Shown here: in pieces, positions 11,786 to 22,720 of the stretch | How positions within the stretch are numbered: position 1 is the first letter of the stretch | How the letters are laid out: each line of letters opens with the position of its first letter | Assembly: GCA_035771175.1 (NCBI GenBank) | Contig: CM069605.1 | Coordinates: forward strand, 18,244,288 to 18,308,287 | Length of the DNA: 64,000 bases | Reading direction: 5' to 3' | Source of the DNA: Paratinospora sagittata | Lineage: Eukaryota; Streptophyta; Magnoliopsida; Ranunculales; Menispermaceae | The notes under the pieces: model-generated | What the model saw: only the letters and a program-made list of their open reading frames with translations | Database searches by the model: none | What the model was told of the DNA's origin: nothing | Position numbers and translations under genes: made by a program

Positions 11786-11872
11786 CCACCACACCTAAGT
11801 CAAACTCATGTTCTTGAAGAAAGACGATATAATCATTTGGAATCGCATTTCTCTTTTCTCTAGTGGATCTCC
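11786..11872 (-). pseudogene. Copia fragment between integrase and reverse transcriptase
   Basis: Minus-strand translation gives RRSTREKRNAIPNDYIVFLQ, the conserved stretch that precedes the reverse transcriptase of this copia group. It stops exactly where gypsy D begins. The matching upstream half (ending PMRR) is at 24353, and the pentamer GGAGA/TCTCC is present at both breaks, so this is the target site of gypsy D inside the outer copia element. Confidence 0.85.
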
Positions 11873-14800
11873 TGTAATACCCCAAAATGATCTATTAATG
11901 GCCAATGATTTGTCACGCACGTGAAAATTTATATTTTTCTCTCCTTTCCTTTCCAACAATATTCTCTAATCTTTTTATTGGAAATAACCAAAAATTATTC
12001 TTTAATCTACTCTAAATTTTCCTTTATGCAAGATGAATATTGGAAACCAAATCACTACCCAAAACTCTAATCCTATTACATTAATAGGAGGACCTTTTCC
12101 CAGCCGTCACTGTAATACTACAAAAATTTTTAAGGGTATTTTTGAAATTATAAATCCAAAGGTATTTTCATAATTTTACACTAAGACCAAAAAGGGCTCA
12201 AACACGGCATGTGTTACATATAACGTGCTACTATATTTTATTTAGATCTTAATTCCTATTACGGTATCACTTCAAATTTAAAATAATAATTTAAAATTCT
12301 ATGACTAGGCTTAAGTGGCCATATAAAAGTATAATAATAATAATAAAGTTATAGGATAATCCACGTGATTCAAGCGTTCCTAAAATTTCATGACTATTCT
12401 ACTTAAATGTAAATTCAAACTATCTATTTTAATATCATAAAATTTACATACCATAAATCTTATTATTTATGAAAAACAAGTTTCTAATAATCAATAGTTT
12501 TGCAGTCTCTCTGCATAAAGCCACCACATGCTAGACATGACAAGATATCCAACTTCCTTTTATTAATTCCTCTCATACTCCACGGTTAGCACATTCTTCC
12601 ATTTTGTGGACAAAGGCAATTTAGAAAATTAAGAGATCTTATCATTCTTAATTAGGCTTTATACACACGTGACACTAAGGCACAAATTTTTAATTTTGGT
12701 ATCTTGTATTTTGATTCCTAGTACTCCCAAAATTATGCATGAAGAGATCACAATCATGCAAGTCACCACACCCTAGCTTATAAGAAATATATAGAACAAT
12801 TTTGCAGTCGCCTCCCATCTTCTTCATTCTACTCTCAACCCTAAAGCGTGAGCACACAGAGAGACGGCCGCCGGCGCATCATTGGAGCATCACCCAGGGT
12901 GATTTCCTTTTATCACTGTAAGTTTGCTCCTCCATTAATTATACAATCGATCACTCTGTTTTTGGCGTAGGGGATGGCAGCCATGAATGAACCCATCTGC
13001 AACTGATTTCTTTTCCATCTTCTTTTTCCTTTCCCCTTTCTCTCTGTTTCCTCCTCTAACCAATGCAAAAGAACAACAAAAGCAGCAGCCGTTGCCGTTG
13101 TTGCCGTCCTCTTCTATTCTCCTAATCCCTGTTTTGCATATGACACATCACCATATACCCATTAACATATGTCTATATATTGCATACGATATATTTCAAA
13201 ATTTCACCGCCACCTAGTTAATTACACATGTCATATCATATAATTTGTATTATTATGTTATCTCATATGGTTTTGCATTATATTATGTGAAATTATATCA
13301 TATATAACATAACTATCGACATATAGCATATATGTATATTATATTAAATAATGTCTATTAATCAAACCATCAATATATTTGTATATGATGTGTATGTAAT
13401 ATTAAGTTACAATATATGTTATAATACATATATTAAGTATGTGACAATACGTATTATATGTAGTATGATATGCACATGTATTATGATACGCATATGTATT
13501 ATATTTTCCACCTATGTAAATATGATATAGAAGTAATTACGCGTACCCCTCGAAGCCACTACTCACCTTTAGATAGACACACCATATTTCTGAAATCTAA
13601 AATGATTATACAAAGCCTAATTTATGTACAATTTTTACCTATATAGGTGGACATCATCGAGTGTCGAGGAGTCTAAACACTTTAGAATTTAGCGATACAG
13701 GTGGGGAAGATTCTATGCCTTCATAATATTTTATTTTGATATATAGATAGGAACATTAAATTAATTAGATTTATAGCACTATTAGATTGTTGGTGAATGT
13801 GTATGATACATGATTGTATGTATACCGTGATGTGATTGTTAGTATGATGATATGTATGTGTGCATGATTTTTGTTCTGATCAGATGTTAATTGGATGCAT
13901 GCAATTCATGTGGTAACTGAAATTCCTATGTAAATTATAATGCTTGATAATGAGACATCTGACTTGAGAATATTGGCATAATTGTTATAATAAAGTTTAT
14001 ACATGAATACTATTATATGTGGCATTGTGACATGATACTATGTGTAGTGGAGTTTAAACATATCTTGCGAGTACAATTCATATCATATTTATGTTGTATA
14101 TATGGTGTGACTTTATTAAAGAACACGATTAAGATAAGAATCATACGTATGGGGTAGTTATTCTAAGGAATATCGCCAATGAGTATTATGTGGCAGTTAT
14201 TCTAAGGAATATCGCCAATGTTTATTATGGGACAATTATTCATGATGAATATTGCCAACGAGTTTATGATTTTGGGTAGTGCTGCCTAGGGTTTGATTCC
14301 CTAAAGGTGATTTGGAACGTAATGAAATTTTCAACTCAAACAATCAAATGTTGCAACGATTAACGTGTGAAACTTGTTTGTAATGTTCTTGTGTATATAT
14401 CATAACAAAATGTTGTGAGTGGTTTAGATGAGCCACTGGGCTTTCAAGCTCACCCCTATTTTTCACATGCAGGTAAATGAAAGAATAGAGTCGCAAGTTC
14501 GTGACATGTCTCTCAGTAGTAGGGGTGGGTTAGTGGCTTGAGTAGCATTATGGTAGTAGGACTGAGTAATTATTTAATAATTGATTATATCAATTAAATG
14601 GGTTGTATTAGAAATCAATGCTTTTGGAACATTATAGTGGTCGTTGAGGATTTCATGGGTTATTTTATATGTTTATGCCTTGGACTTGAACTTGTTAATT
14701 CTACTTGATGAATATATTTAAAATGTTGTGTCCATAATGGATGGACAAGGGAAAGTACCTTCATGGCTCAATATTCAATTTGTGTAATGGGAATCTATAG

Positions 14801-15008
14801 TCCGTGGCATAGAAATTGAAAGAGTATTCTTCTATCTTAACTTGTAACCTTATTTGGAATATAAATGATATTATTAAATTTATTTTTACCTGTGTAAAGA
14901 TTTTGGGGTTAAGGTAGATGGATACAATTCACGCCTCGATTTTCTTGATAAGAGCAAATATTTATTCTTATTACTTTAAATTTAAGTTTTGAAAATCGGA
15001 GTGTGACA
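11873..15008 (+). repeat. 5' LTR of gypsy D
   Basis: Begins TGTAATACCCC and ends GAGTGTGACA, followed directly by a tRNA-Met primer site. It is 3136 bp long. The left flank is TCTCC (11868-11872). The second LTR of the element, at 24354-26424, is inverted and lacks a segment of about 1.07 kb corresponding to about 12658-13738, which holds a CT-rich stretch and many ATAT-type repeats. The last 1.35 kb (from about 13640) is shared with the LTRs of gypsy B, but the first 1.7 kb is not. A motif CACTGGGC...GCTCACCCC...TGCAGGT lies at 14434-14473. Confidence 0.85.
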
Positions 15009-15011
15009 GAT

Positions 15012-15023
15012 TGGTATCAGAGC
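15012..15023 (+). promoter_or_regulatory. Primer binding site (tRNA-Met) of gypsy D
   Basis: TGGTATCAGAGC, the standard initiator tRNA-Met complement of plant LTR retrotransposons, starts 3 bases after the LTR end. Confidence 0.9.
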
Positions 15024-15809
15024 TTAGGCTTCAGATTATGGGAAGTGTTACAACAAATTTTGAGAAGCTTAGTATCAGAAAGTAGGTATCAAATCTTTAT
15101 GAGATTAGGGTCCAACTTGAGCTAGATAAATATGCCAATTATAAACCTTATAACATAATATCGAGAATGAAAGTACAATGGGTCTAACAAATTCAAATCT
15201 TTTAGGACATCGGTTAGAGACGAGAACTTGTATGGAAACTATTTGGTTAGAATCTAAGATCAGGATGAATATTTTATTCTTGGTTCCAAAGCGGTATGGG
15301 ATGTGGAGGAATTTACGGGTATTTGAGGAGTCTTGAACTTGGAGACTAGCAGGCCATGTTTGGTGAATGACTAACAACTCTGGACGAGTTTGTATCGCTA
15401 CGTTCAATTGATATGGGACAGCTTGGACATAGTGGGTACCTGAGAAGCCTTAGTTGGTAGGACATTTGCTCATTGTTTGGGTGTATTGAAGTTTCTTTGT
15501 GGAAGCTTATATCACCGGGCTAGAGTGGTATGGGACACTTGAATACGGAGGGTATAAGTGAAAGTTTGGGAATTTCTTTATACCATTGTTGTGTGGTGTG
15601 TTGTTTGTTTGTTTGCTTGTCTTATTTACATGTATCAAAACCAAATCCTGTACCCTGTGACAATCATGAATTGCCAAAATTTTATAAAACCTAGAAACTG
15701 AACCAATAGGATCATTTTATTTTCAAGAACTTAGAATTCTGAATCTAGAGTCACCCTAAACTAAAATAATTATCTCATGTAGTACTAAATATGAGTTGAA
15801 ATTTTATAA
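15024..15809 (+). other. 5' leader of gypsy D
   Basis: Untranslated stretch between the primer site and the gag start. It has no long frame. The heptamer TATGGGA recurs at 15295, 15412 and 15529, exactly 117 bp apart, suggesting a degenerate tandem repeat. Gypsy B has the same leader with the same spacing. Confidence 0.7.
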
Positions 15810-16730
15810 ATGACTGCACCTCGAAGAAGAAACACTAGGTCTGTGGGTGATCTCATAAGGGACACTGAACCAGTTGTGCAGACACAACCGACACTTGAAC
15901 CTCAGCCAACGGAGCAAGAACATGAAAATCTGACAGCGAATGTTGACTCTACTGGAGCAGAGAATGTCCGACCTACAACAGTTCCAACCCCTGGAATCGT
16001 TTTGGGCCCAGAGATGATGGCAGAATTTGTCAGACAAGTAGTGGAACAGGTGACCAGACAGATGCCTCAACCTCAACTGAATCCAAGAATTGTAGTGCAA
16101 AATGAACCAGGAGCTCGAAGCACCAGGAGGTCTGAAGAAAAGGAATGGGCGGATCAATTGAGAGACTTCCAACGTATGCATCCTTCTAAATTTGAAGGAA
16201 AACCAGATTCAAGGGAAGCTGACAAGTGGTTCCAGGAGGTTAAGGAACACTTGGAAGTTCTTGGAGTGACTGGTCCAAGAATGGTGGCGATTGCGGCTCA
16301 CCAATTCATAGGTGAGGCCAAACATTGGTGGAGAATGGTTAAAGAAAGTCCTACAGTGGACGTGAACACTATGACCTGGAAAACTTTTTGAGGAGATATT
16401 TTATGATAAATTCTTCCCCAAGGCGAACAGAAAAAATTACAAGCTGAATTTGTGAGGCTGACACAGAAGAACATGACAGTGGCGGAGTATGAGGCTAAGT
16501 TTACTGAACTTTCCAGATTTGCTCATGAACTAGTAGTAAATGAACAGATGAAAGCTAGTAGATTCGCAGAGGGTCTCAGGATGGAAATTAGAAAGGTGGT
16601 TGTTCTTATGAATCTGGAGACTTATAAAGAGGTAGTTGAACGAGCTTTGTTGGTAGAGAGAGAATTGAACCTGCAAGAGACAATATGGAACAGAAGCAAA
16701 AGGCCTCAAGGACAGAATTTTGATTACTAG
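15810..16730 (+). pseudogene. Gag of gypsy D, frameshifted
   Basis: The first frame (15810-16391, 193 residues) starts MTAPRRRN, has a low-complexity acidic and Gln-rich N terminus, and carries the retrotransposon gag core: ADKWFQEVKEHLEVL, GEAKHWWRMVKE and MTWKTF. A one-base insertion (after 16388) shifts the frame. It resumes at 16452 with MTVAEYEAKFTELSRFAHEL and ends at a stop at 16728-16730. Gag forms the cytoplasmic particle in which the RNA is copied. Ty3/gypsy chromoviruses of the Tekay/Del type have this arrangement. Gypsy B carries a near copy that lacks the N-terminal 130 residues. Confidence 0.9.
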
Positions 16731-17472
16731 GGTAATCACAACAAGAGGCAAAATCTGAATAACTTGGGTGGCAATGGTAATAATTGGAACAGGAACAAGT
16801 CCAACAATGGGAACCCGTGGAACAGGGTGCAGAATCACAACAATGGATCAGGACTGTCTAGTCATGATGGTGAACAATAGATGCAACATAACAATATTCG
16901 TGCACCCCAACAGAATAAAGATCAAGTAGTAGCCACGAGACTTTGCTTCAAATGCAACCGACTGGGTCATTTGGCACGAAACTGCACTATACAAGGAGTT
17001 CGACAAAATTTTCGTCCGGGCAACTAGCAGAACAACAACAATGTACAAGGAAGAAATCAAGAAAATCGTCCAAGCTATAATCAGAATCAAATCCAAAATC
17101 AAAATCAAGGCAGAGTCTTTGCAATGATGGAAGGAAATCCTGAGCTAGAGGTTGGTGCAAACAAAGTAGTGGAAGGTACTTTCATTTTATTTCATGTTAC
17201 AGTTAAAGTCTTGTTTGATTCTGGAGCATCAAGGTCTTTTATTTCTGAAAACTTAGCCAGGAAACTACAACTTTCCACTGTACCTTTATCTGTTGTTATG
17301 AAGATTTCAACACCAGTAGGAGTAAACGTCCCAACAACTGAAAAATGTAGTTGTGACCTTAGAATTAATGATAAGCTGATTTCAATTGAATTGATACACT
17401 TACTCATTAATGATTATGATGTGATCTTGGGTATGGATTGGTTATCTGAGTACCAAGCCCAGATCGATTGCC
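16731..17472 (+). pseudogene. Zinc knuckle and protease of gypsy D, truncated
   Basis: After an Asn-rich linker the RNA-binding knuckle CFKCNRLGHLARNC (about 16939-16992, pattern CX2CX4HX4C) is intact. The aspartic protease follows with LFDSGASRSF (catalytic Asp in DSG) and ends with VILGMDWLSEYQAQIDC. Stops occur in the linker. The element breaks off at about 17472, where minus-strand Athila-type gag begins. Comparison with gypsy B shows that everything from here to the middle of integrase is missing. Confidence 0.9.
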
Positions 17473-18115
17473 TTGTATTTGAATAAGAGAATTTCTCATG
17501 ATTACGAATGCCCGAGTGATATTCATTTGGTAGTGGTGCACTACCCCATATCCACTAAAGTTCTTGTTGGCATCGTCATCCCATTGTAGAACAATTGGAT
17601 TTGCAACCAATCTTGGAAACCATGTCGGGGGCACTTCCTAAGCAACTCCTTAAATCTTTCCCAAGCATCATAAAGTGACTCGGACTCCAATTGCTTGAAT
17701 TGCCCGATCTTAGCTTTCAACTGTGTCGTCTTCGCTGGTGGAAAGAACTTTTGGCACATGTCCTCCCAAGTAGTAATACTCCCTGGTTGTGTGATTGCAA
17801 CCATGCCCTAGCTTTATCCCTCAAAGAGAAAAGAAATAAACGCAACTAAATAGCTAGTCTCCACAGTATCACCATTCATCTTCACCGTGTCGCACATCTC
17901 CAAAAATGTTGTCAGATGAGTTGTCGGATCTTCATGTGGAGAACCACCAAATTGATGTTGTTGGACCATGGTAATCAACGCCAGCTTCAACTCAAAATTA
18001 TATGCATTGATGGGCATGCGCACAATGCCCGAGTAGTTATCATTGATGACCGACTTGAAATAGTTCCGAAGAGTTAATTGATTGTTCTCGGCATCATTGT
18101 TTTAATTCCAATCTT
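17473..18115 (-). pseudogene. Gag of an Athila/Tat-type gypsy element, frameshifted
   Basis: Minus-strand translation shows the gag pattern of the Athila/Tat branch: NYFKSVINDN, NAYNFELKLALITMVQQHQF, GGSPHEDPTTHLTTFLEMCD, then LRDKARAWLQS, GSITTWEDMCQKFFPPAKT, SLYDAWERFKELLRKCPRHG and WLQIQLFYNG. At least two frameshifts (near 17825 and 17790) separate these pieces. The frame is lost near 17480 at the junction with gypsy D. The rest of this element (3' UTR and 3' LTR) is at 39908-46103 on the plus strand, so this half has been inverted. Confidence 0.88.
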
Positions 18116-18352
18116 TTTCTCCTTCCGAATTTTTCGAAGAGTTCTCTCAATTTCTGGATCGCAAGACAAAAGATCTAAAACTTTTAGCTCTTTGCATACA
18201 TCGCTCGAAGAAACCTGTAAAAGAGAATATAAAATAATAATAATAATAAATAAATAAAAATAAAAATCAGAATAATAATAAATAAATAAATAATTCTAGA
18301 TTAAAATCAAAGTTACTTGGTAACGATATTAGTGGGAATAAAGTTAAATCAA

Positions 18353-18370
18353 TCCCCAACAGCGGCGCCA
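18353..18370 (-). promoter_or_regulatory. Primer binding site (tRNA-Asp) of the Athila/Tat-type element
   Basis: TGGCGCCGCTGTTGGGGA on the minus strand, six bases inside the LTR, resembles the tRNA-Asp complement used by Athila/Tat elements, with about three differences. Confidence 0.8.
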
Positions 18371-18376
18371 AAAACT

Positions 18377-19793
18377 TGTACGTAATCAACCGCAAGCATA
18401 CAGTGTCAAGTTATATTATATTGATGAAAATCGGGTTATCATCCTTCTATTAACTCTCACTAATTACCGTAATTACTAACCCTAATTTTATCTAGATAAT
18501 CAAAATTAAGAACAAATTAAAATAAAAACAATGCAATAAAAACTAAGAAATAGCAAGTAATTAAAATCAAGGAAAAAATCAATAGAGATGAATTCTAGAG
18601 GCTCAACTTCACCTAACCTTCAACTTTGTCTTTTATATATATTTATTATTAATTTATCTTCCTAGTTTATAAGTCAAAAACCATCAAATCTCCTCGAGTG
18701 CCAAGTTAGAACATATTTATATGATTCGATTTTGACCTCTCAATAAAAACCTAAATCATGCAAATTCTTTAGGCTTTATGATTTTTTTCCAAAACTTCAA
18801 AGAATATTATAAATCTCTCGATTCTATAATATTTCTAGGTTATATTTTCTCCAATCCAATCCTAAGTTCTCTCTCTCGAGTGTCGAACCCAAGATTTAAA
18901 AATATTCAATCTATGGCCAGTAGATCAAAAGCATTAAGAACTGAAAAATATAAATAAACTATGAAAAATCTATTAATAATAATCAAAATAAATCTAAAAC
19001 ATGGTATCTAGTTTAGGATCCATCTATCCTCTAGAAAAACAACTTAGTTCATCATTGAAATAAAAGAAAACATAAAAATATTGATGATCATTGTAAAAAT
19101 AAACAAGAAGAAACTAGAAACCAATTGCAAGATGCGTAGATTTGCTCCTTCGTCTCCAACGTCGCGCTCTTCATCTCTTTCGATCTATTTTCTTCAAATT
19201 TTTTTCCTCTCTATTTTGCTTCAAAACCCTCTCATAATGTTGCATTTAAAGTTAGGAAGAAGTAGAAGAAAACTGCATCTAATTTGGAGTTAAATTGGCC
19301 AAGATACACTGGAGAAACCCAAAACGTGTAGGAATATGTTGCACGAGGGCGCCACAGCGCCACTATTGGGTGCTACAGTGCCCAGCAAGTATTTTTTTGC
19401 GTTTTTGCAAGGGTGTGTGGCGCTACAGCACCACTTTTGGGTGTCATAGTGCCCAGAACGTTGGGTGATGCATTTTTCTTCATTTTTTACGTCATTTTCT
19501 CGCCTTTTCGCACACGGGTTTTATTTGTTTCTTCTCTCCTCTTCTTAGGCACTTGTTCATCAGTTTAATATCACTTCAAAACCATCTTCAAATCTACAAA
19601 AATGAAGCATGAACTAAGTGTTATACTCATCAAAACATGTACTTAAACTAACATATAAAAATGCAAATTGAAACAAAACTATACCGAAACGATAACATAA
19701 AATAATATAAAACTTTAATATAAAATATACCTAAACTAGCACATAAAATGACATAGAATAAAACTTAAAAGACTCTTAAAATTCTACTTATCA
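18377..19793 (-). repeat. 5' LTR of the Athila/Tat-type element (inverted)
   Basis: On the minus strand it begins TGATAAGTAG (19793 downward) and ends GTACA at 18377; it is 1417 bp. The outside pentamer read on that strand is CCAAT (19794-19798, ATTGG on plus). The plus-oriented 3' LTR at 43450-46103 is followed by CCAAT at 46104-46108, identifying both as one element. The LTR contains a GC-rich block of short GGCGC/GCGCC palindromes (19340-19470), in contrast to its AT-rich remainder. Confidence 0.88.
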
Positions 19794-19798
19794 ATTGG

Positions 19799-20340
19799 GA
19801 AAACAAATTTGAGGCTCGGCGTCGCGTAGCCAGTTGAGAAGAAAAAAAAATATTTTATTTTTTTCTTTACTTTTCTTTTAATTGTTGGTATGGTATTTCA
19901 AAATAAGTTGATTAAAATAACATGTTGTCAAAGTAACCTCTGTTGTATAGATTAGTTTGTTTTGAAATATTAAGATGTGTGGGTCTATTATTTATGCGAA
20001 TAATGATCAACCCCAAAGGAAGGTTGTTGTTTGGCCAAATAACCGACGTACCTATGGTAATAAATATGTGATGATTATTAAGTCTTCCATGTAAGCAATA
20101 AGTCGGTCCAAAAAAAGGCTTATTGTTTGACTAGATTTTTTTCCATATTTGATTACTGCATAAAGAGTACCACTTATCGTTGATATTTTTGTCCCAAGAC
20201 TAAATATCAATGTTGGTTTAGGTATCATGTGATGGGGCCCACCATTATACGAATTGTTTGTTTATGTCATGTATATATTTTTGGATTCTTATGTTAGACA
20301 TGAATTTTGATTGTAAGTATTTATTGTTTTGTTTTATTCT
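19799..20340 (+). other. Leader of the outer copia element (inverted part)
   Basis: AT-rich DNA without a coding frame lies between the Athila-type LTR and the copia gag. By position it should be the copia 5' leader next to gag. A T-rich stretch ending in attcag just before the gag sequence could be a splice acceptor but is unproven. Confidence 0.5.
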
Positions 20341-21079
20341 CTATTCAGCTTCGGGTTCAGCTTCTACTATATCTACCAACGTTAATTCCATTCCCGTGTT
20401 TAACGACACAAACTTCAAGAATTGGGAAAAAATGTAATGATTGATCTCGGTTGCATGGACCTTGATCTTTCACTTCAGACAGAATAACCTCCTACTCTCT
20501 CTGGTAATAGTTCCATTGAGGACAAAAGGGTCATAGAGAAGTGGGATCGTTCTAATCGCATGAGTCTTATAATCATGAAACATTCCATTCTAGAAACTTT
20601 TAGAGCCGCAATGTCTGAGGAAGAAACTGCTAAGAAGTTCCTCGAGGAAATCGAAAAGCATTTTGAGAAAAACTAAAAAGCTAAAACAAGTACGTTTCTG
20701 GCTAACCTTGTTTCAATGAAGTACAAAAGAAAAGGGGACATAAAATAGTATATCATGAAGATGTCTCTTCTCGCTTCCAAACTTAAGGCACTAGAGTTAG
20801 AGTTGTCCGAGGACTTGCTTGTACATTTGGTTCTTATCTCACTTCTTGCACAATTCAATCAATTCAAGGTATCGTACAACACCCAAAGGGACAAATGGTC
20901 TCTTAATGAACTCATATCACATTGTGTGCAAGAAGAAGATAGGATTAAGCGAGAGAAGGTTGAGAGTGCTCACTTAGCAACTACCCCTCAGGATAAAAAT
21001 AAAAAGGAAAAAAAGGGAAGACAGCTCCAGAAGGGACACCACCACAGAAAGTGCAAAAGAAACAGGATCAAGAGTATAT
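20341..21079 (+). pseudogene. Copia gag, part 1 (of the outer copia element, inverted)
   Basis: Plus-strand frames give PVFNDTNFKNWEK, then DLDLSLQTEQPP, RVIEKWDRSNRMSL, FLANLVSMKYK and the UBN2-like gag core MKMSLLASKLKALELELSED and FNQFKVSYNTQRDKWSLNEL, ending in a lysine-rich linker. One frameshift near 20430 and two stops break it. No start codon is evident. A solo LTR (21080-22720) interrupts the linker just before the zinc knuckle. Confidence 0.85.
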
Positions 21080-22720
21080 TGTTGGCCCAAAAATATGTCC
21101 AAGAGAGGGGGTGAAATTGGACAAGGATGGCAGGTTAAGGCTTTTTGAACTTTCAAAACTAAACAATAATAAAAGATTAAAGTGCAACAAAAAATAATCA
21201 GTGAACACAAAGGATTTATAGTGGTTCAGCTATATGCCTACCTCCACTACCTAACCTCCTCAGTTAGGATTTCTCAAACTCTTCCGATTGATCATTCTTC
21301 ACAGATGTGGATTAAACCTCTTTCAGCTTCTCAACTTTACAGGTGTGAGACAACCTTTACAATATAATACTCAACCTGCGGGTGTGAGTCTACCTAAATA
21401 CTCAGCTTGCACATGTGTGAGTCTACCTATCACCACTCAACTTACACGGGTGTGAGTCTACATATCACCACTAAGGACAATCGTGCAACTTAAAAGGCTG
21501 CAACAAAATACAACTGATTATACAATACAAAATACAAATTGATTTTATGTTGCTTACAAAACAGACTTTTGATCTTTTACTCAACACTGATTCAGCTAAT
21601 GATAGAGATATTAAAACAGCTGAAAACTGAGTAAAGTAAGAAACCTTTTTCTTTCTTTGGATTTTTAAAAGAATATAAAATACACTCGGTTAATCCAAGA
21701 TGAAAATCTTTTTGATGAAAACACAAAAAAGTATTGGTACTTTAAAATAACTAACTTTCAAAGAGTGCAAAAATGTTAGATTTTCAAAAGGTCTGTTAGT
21801 CTCATGTTCAGATAAAATATTTATAATCAAGTATTGCGCCAAATCCAAATTTTGAATGCTTGAGAATTTTGTGAAAGTAATTTGAATTTTAAGTCCAACG
21901 GCTCAATTCTTTCATGGAAATGGTACGAACAGAGGCGTTGAAGATTTTTTATCAAAGAGGGTTTAAACAAAATGGGAATGGGATCAGAAAACAATTTTTT
22001 CAGAAAATAGAAATCAATGTCAGGTTTCTGACATAGAGATCAATTTTGTCCTATTGGATTTGAGAGCACTATTGCAGCTTAGCTTTGTTTATGTGAAAAT
22101 GCTTATGAGCGTCCTAAAGAGTGATAATCCGAGAGGAGGGTTGCACTCAGAAAATTCCAGAAGGGCACTATAATTCTTAAGCGTCCTACTAGACTTACTC
22201 AAAAGATTTCCTACAAATCTTGAGCGTCCTACAACGATAGGAGCGTCTTGCGATGTTGGCCTGATATTTAAGTGACTGGCCACTGCATGGGCTTCCTATA
22301 ATGTTGTGAGCGTCCTGCTTGACACTGTGATTTTGAAATTCTTTTGACTTTAAAATTAAAATTATTTTGGAACAAAATCAACAGTCTAATCGGTCATTCG
22401 AAAACACTTTTGAATCAAATTGAGCATTTTGAAACTCGATTAATCCAGTTTGGAATTTGATGATTGATAACATTTGGAATTTTAAATTAAGCTGAAAGAT
22501 ATTGAGTAAAGGTTCAAAATTAATCTAAAGACATTTCTAAATACTCTTGCAACTTGAGTCTTGATTGATCAAGACTTGATATCTTCCCAATTGAGTGATT
22601 CAACTTGAGATAGATTGAGGTTTTGATTCTTAATTGAAACACTTAACAAATTGATTAGTTCACAAGATGGAGTAGTTTGTAATCATCAAAATATTCATCA
22701 TGGGGTTTGCTGAGACAACA
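21080..22720 (+). mobile_element. Solo LTR, family S, copy 2
   Basis: Begins TGTTGGCCCAAAAATATGTCC and ends GAGACAACA; it is 1641 bp. Flanks are TATAT (21075-21079) and TATAC (22721-22725), a one-mismatch target duplication. Removing the LTR and one flank restores the copia frame into its zinc knuckle. It aligns with 9917-11785, including the AAGCGTCCT and GAGCGTCCT motifs at 22100-22310, though fewer units survive here. No internal region is attached. Confidence 0.8.

Noticed and set aside
12987..13217. Plus-strand frame of 76 residues in the gypsy D LTR
   Set aside because: A chance frame in the CT-rich LTR segment, with no conserved counterpart in the other LTR.
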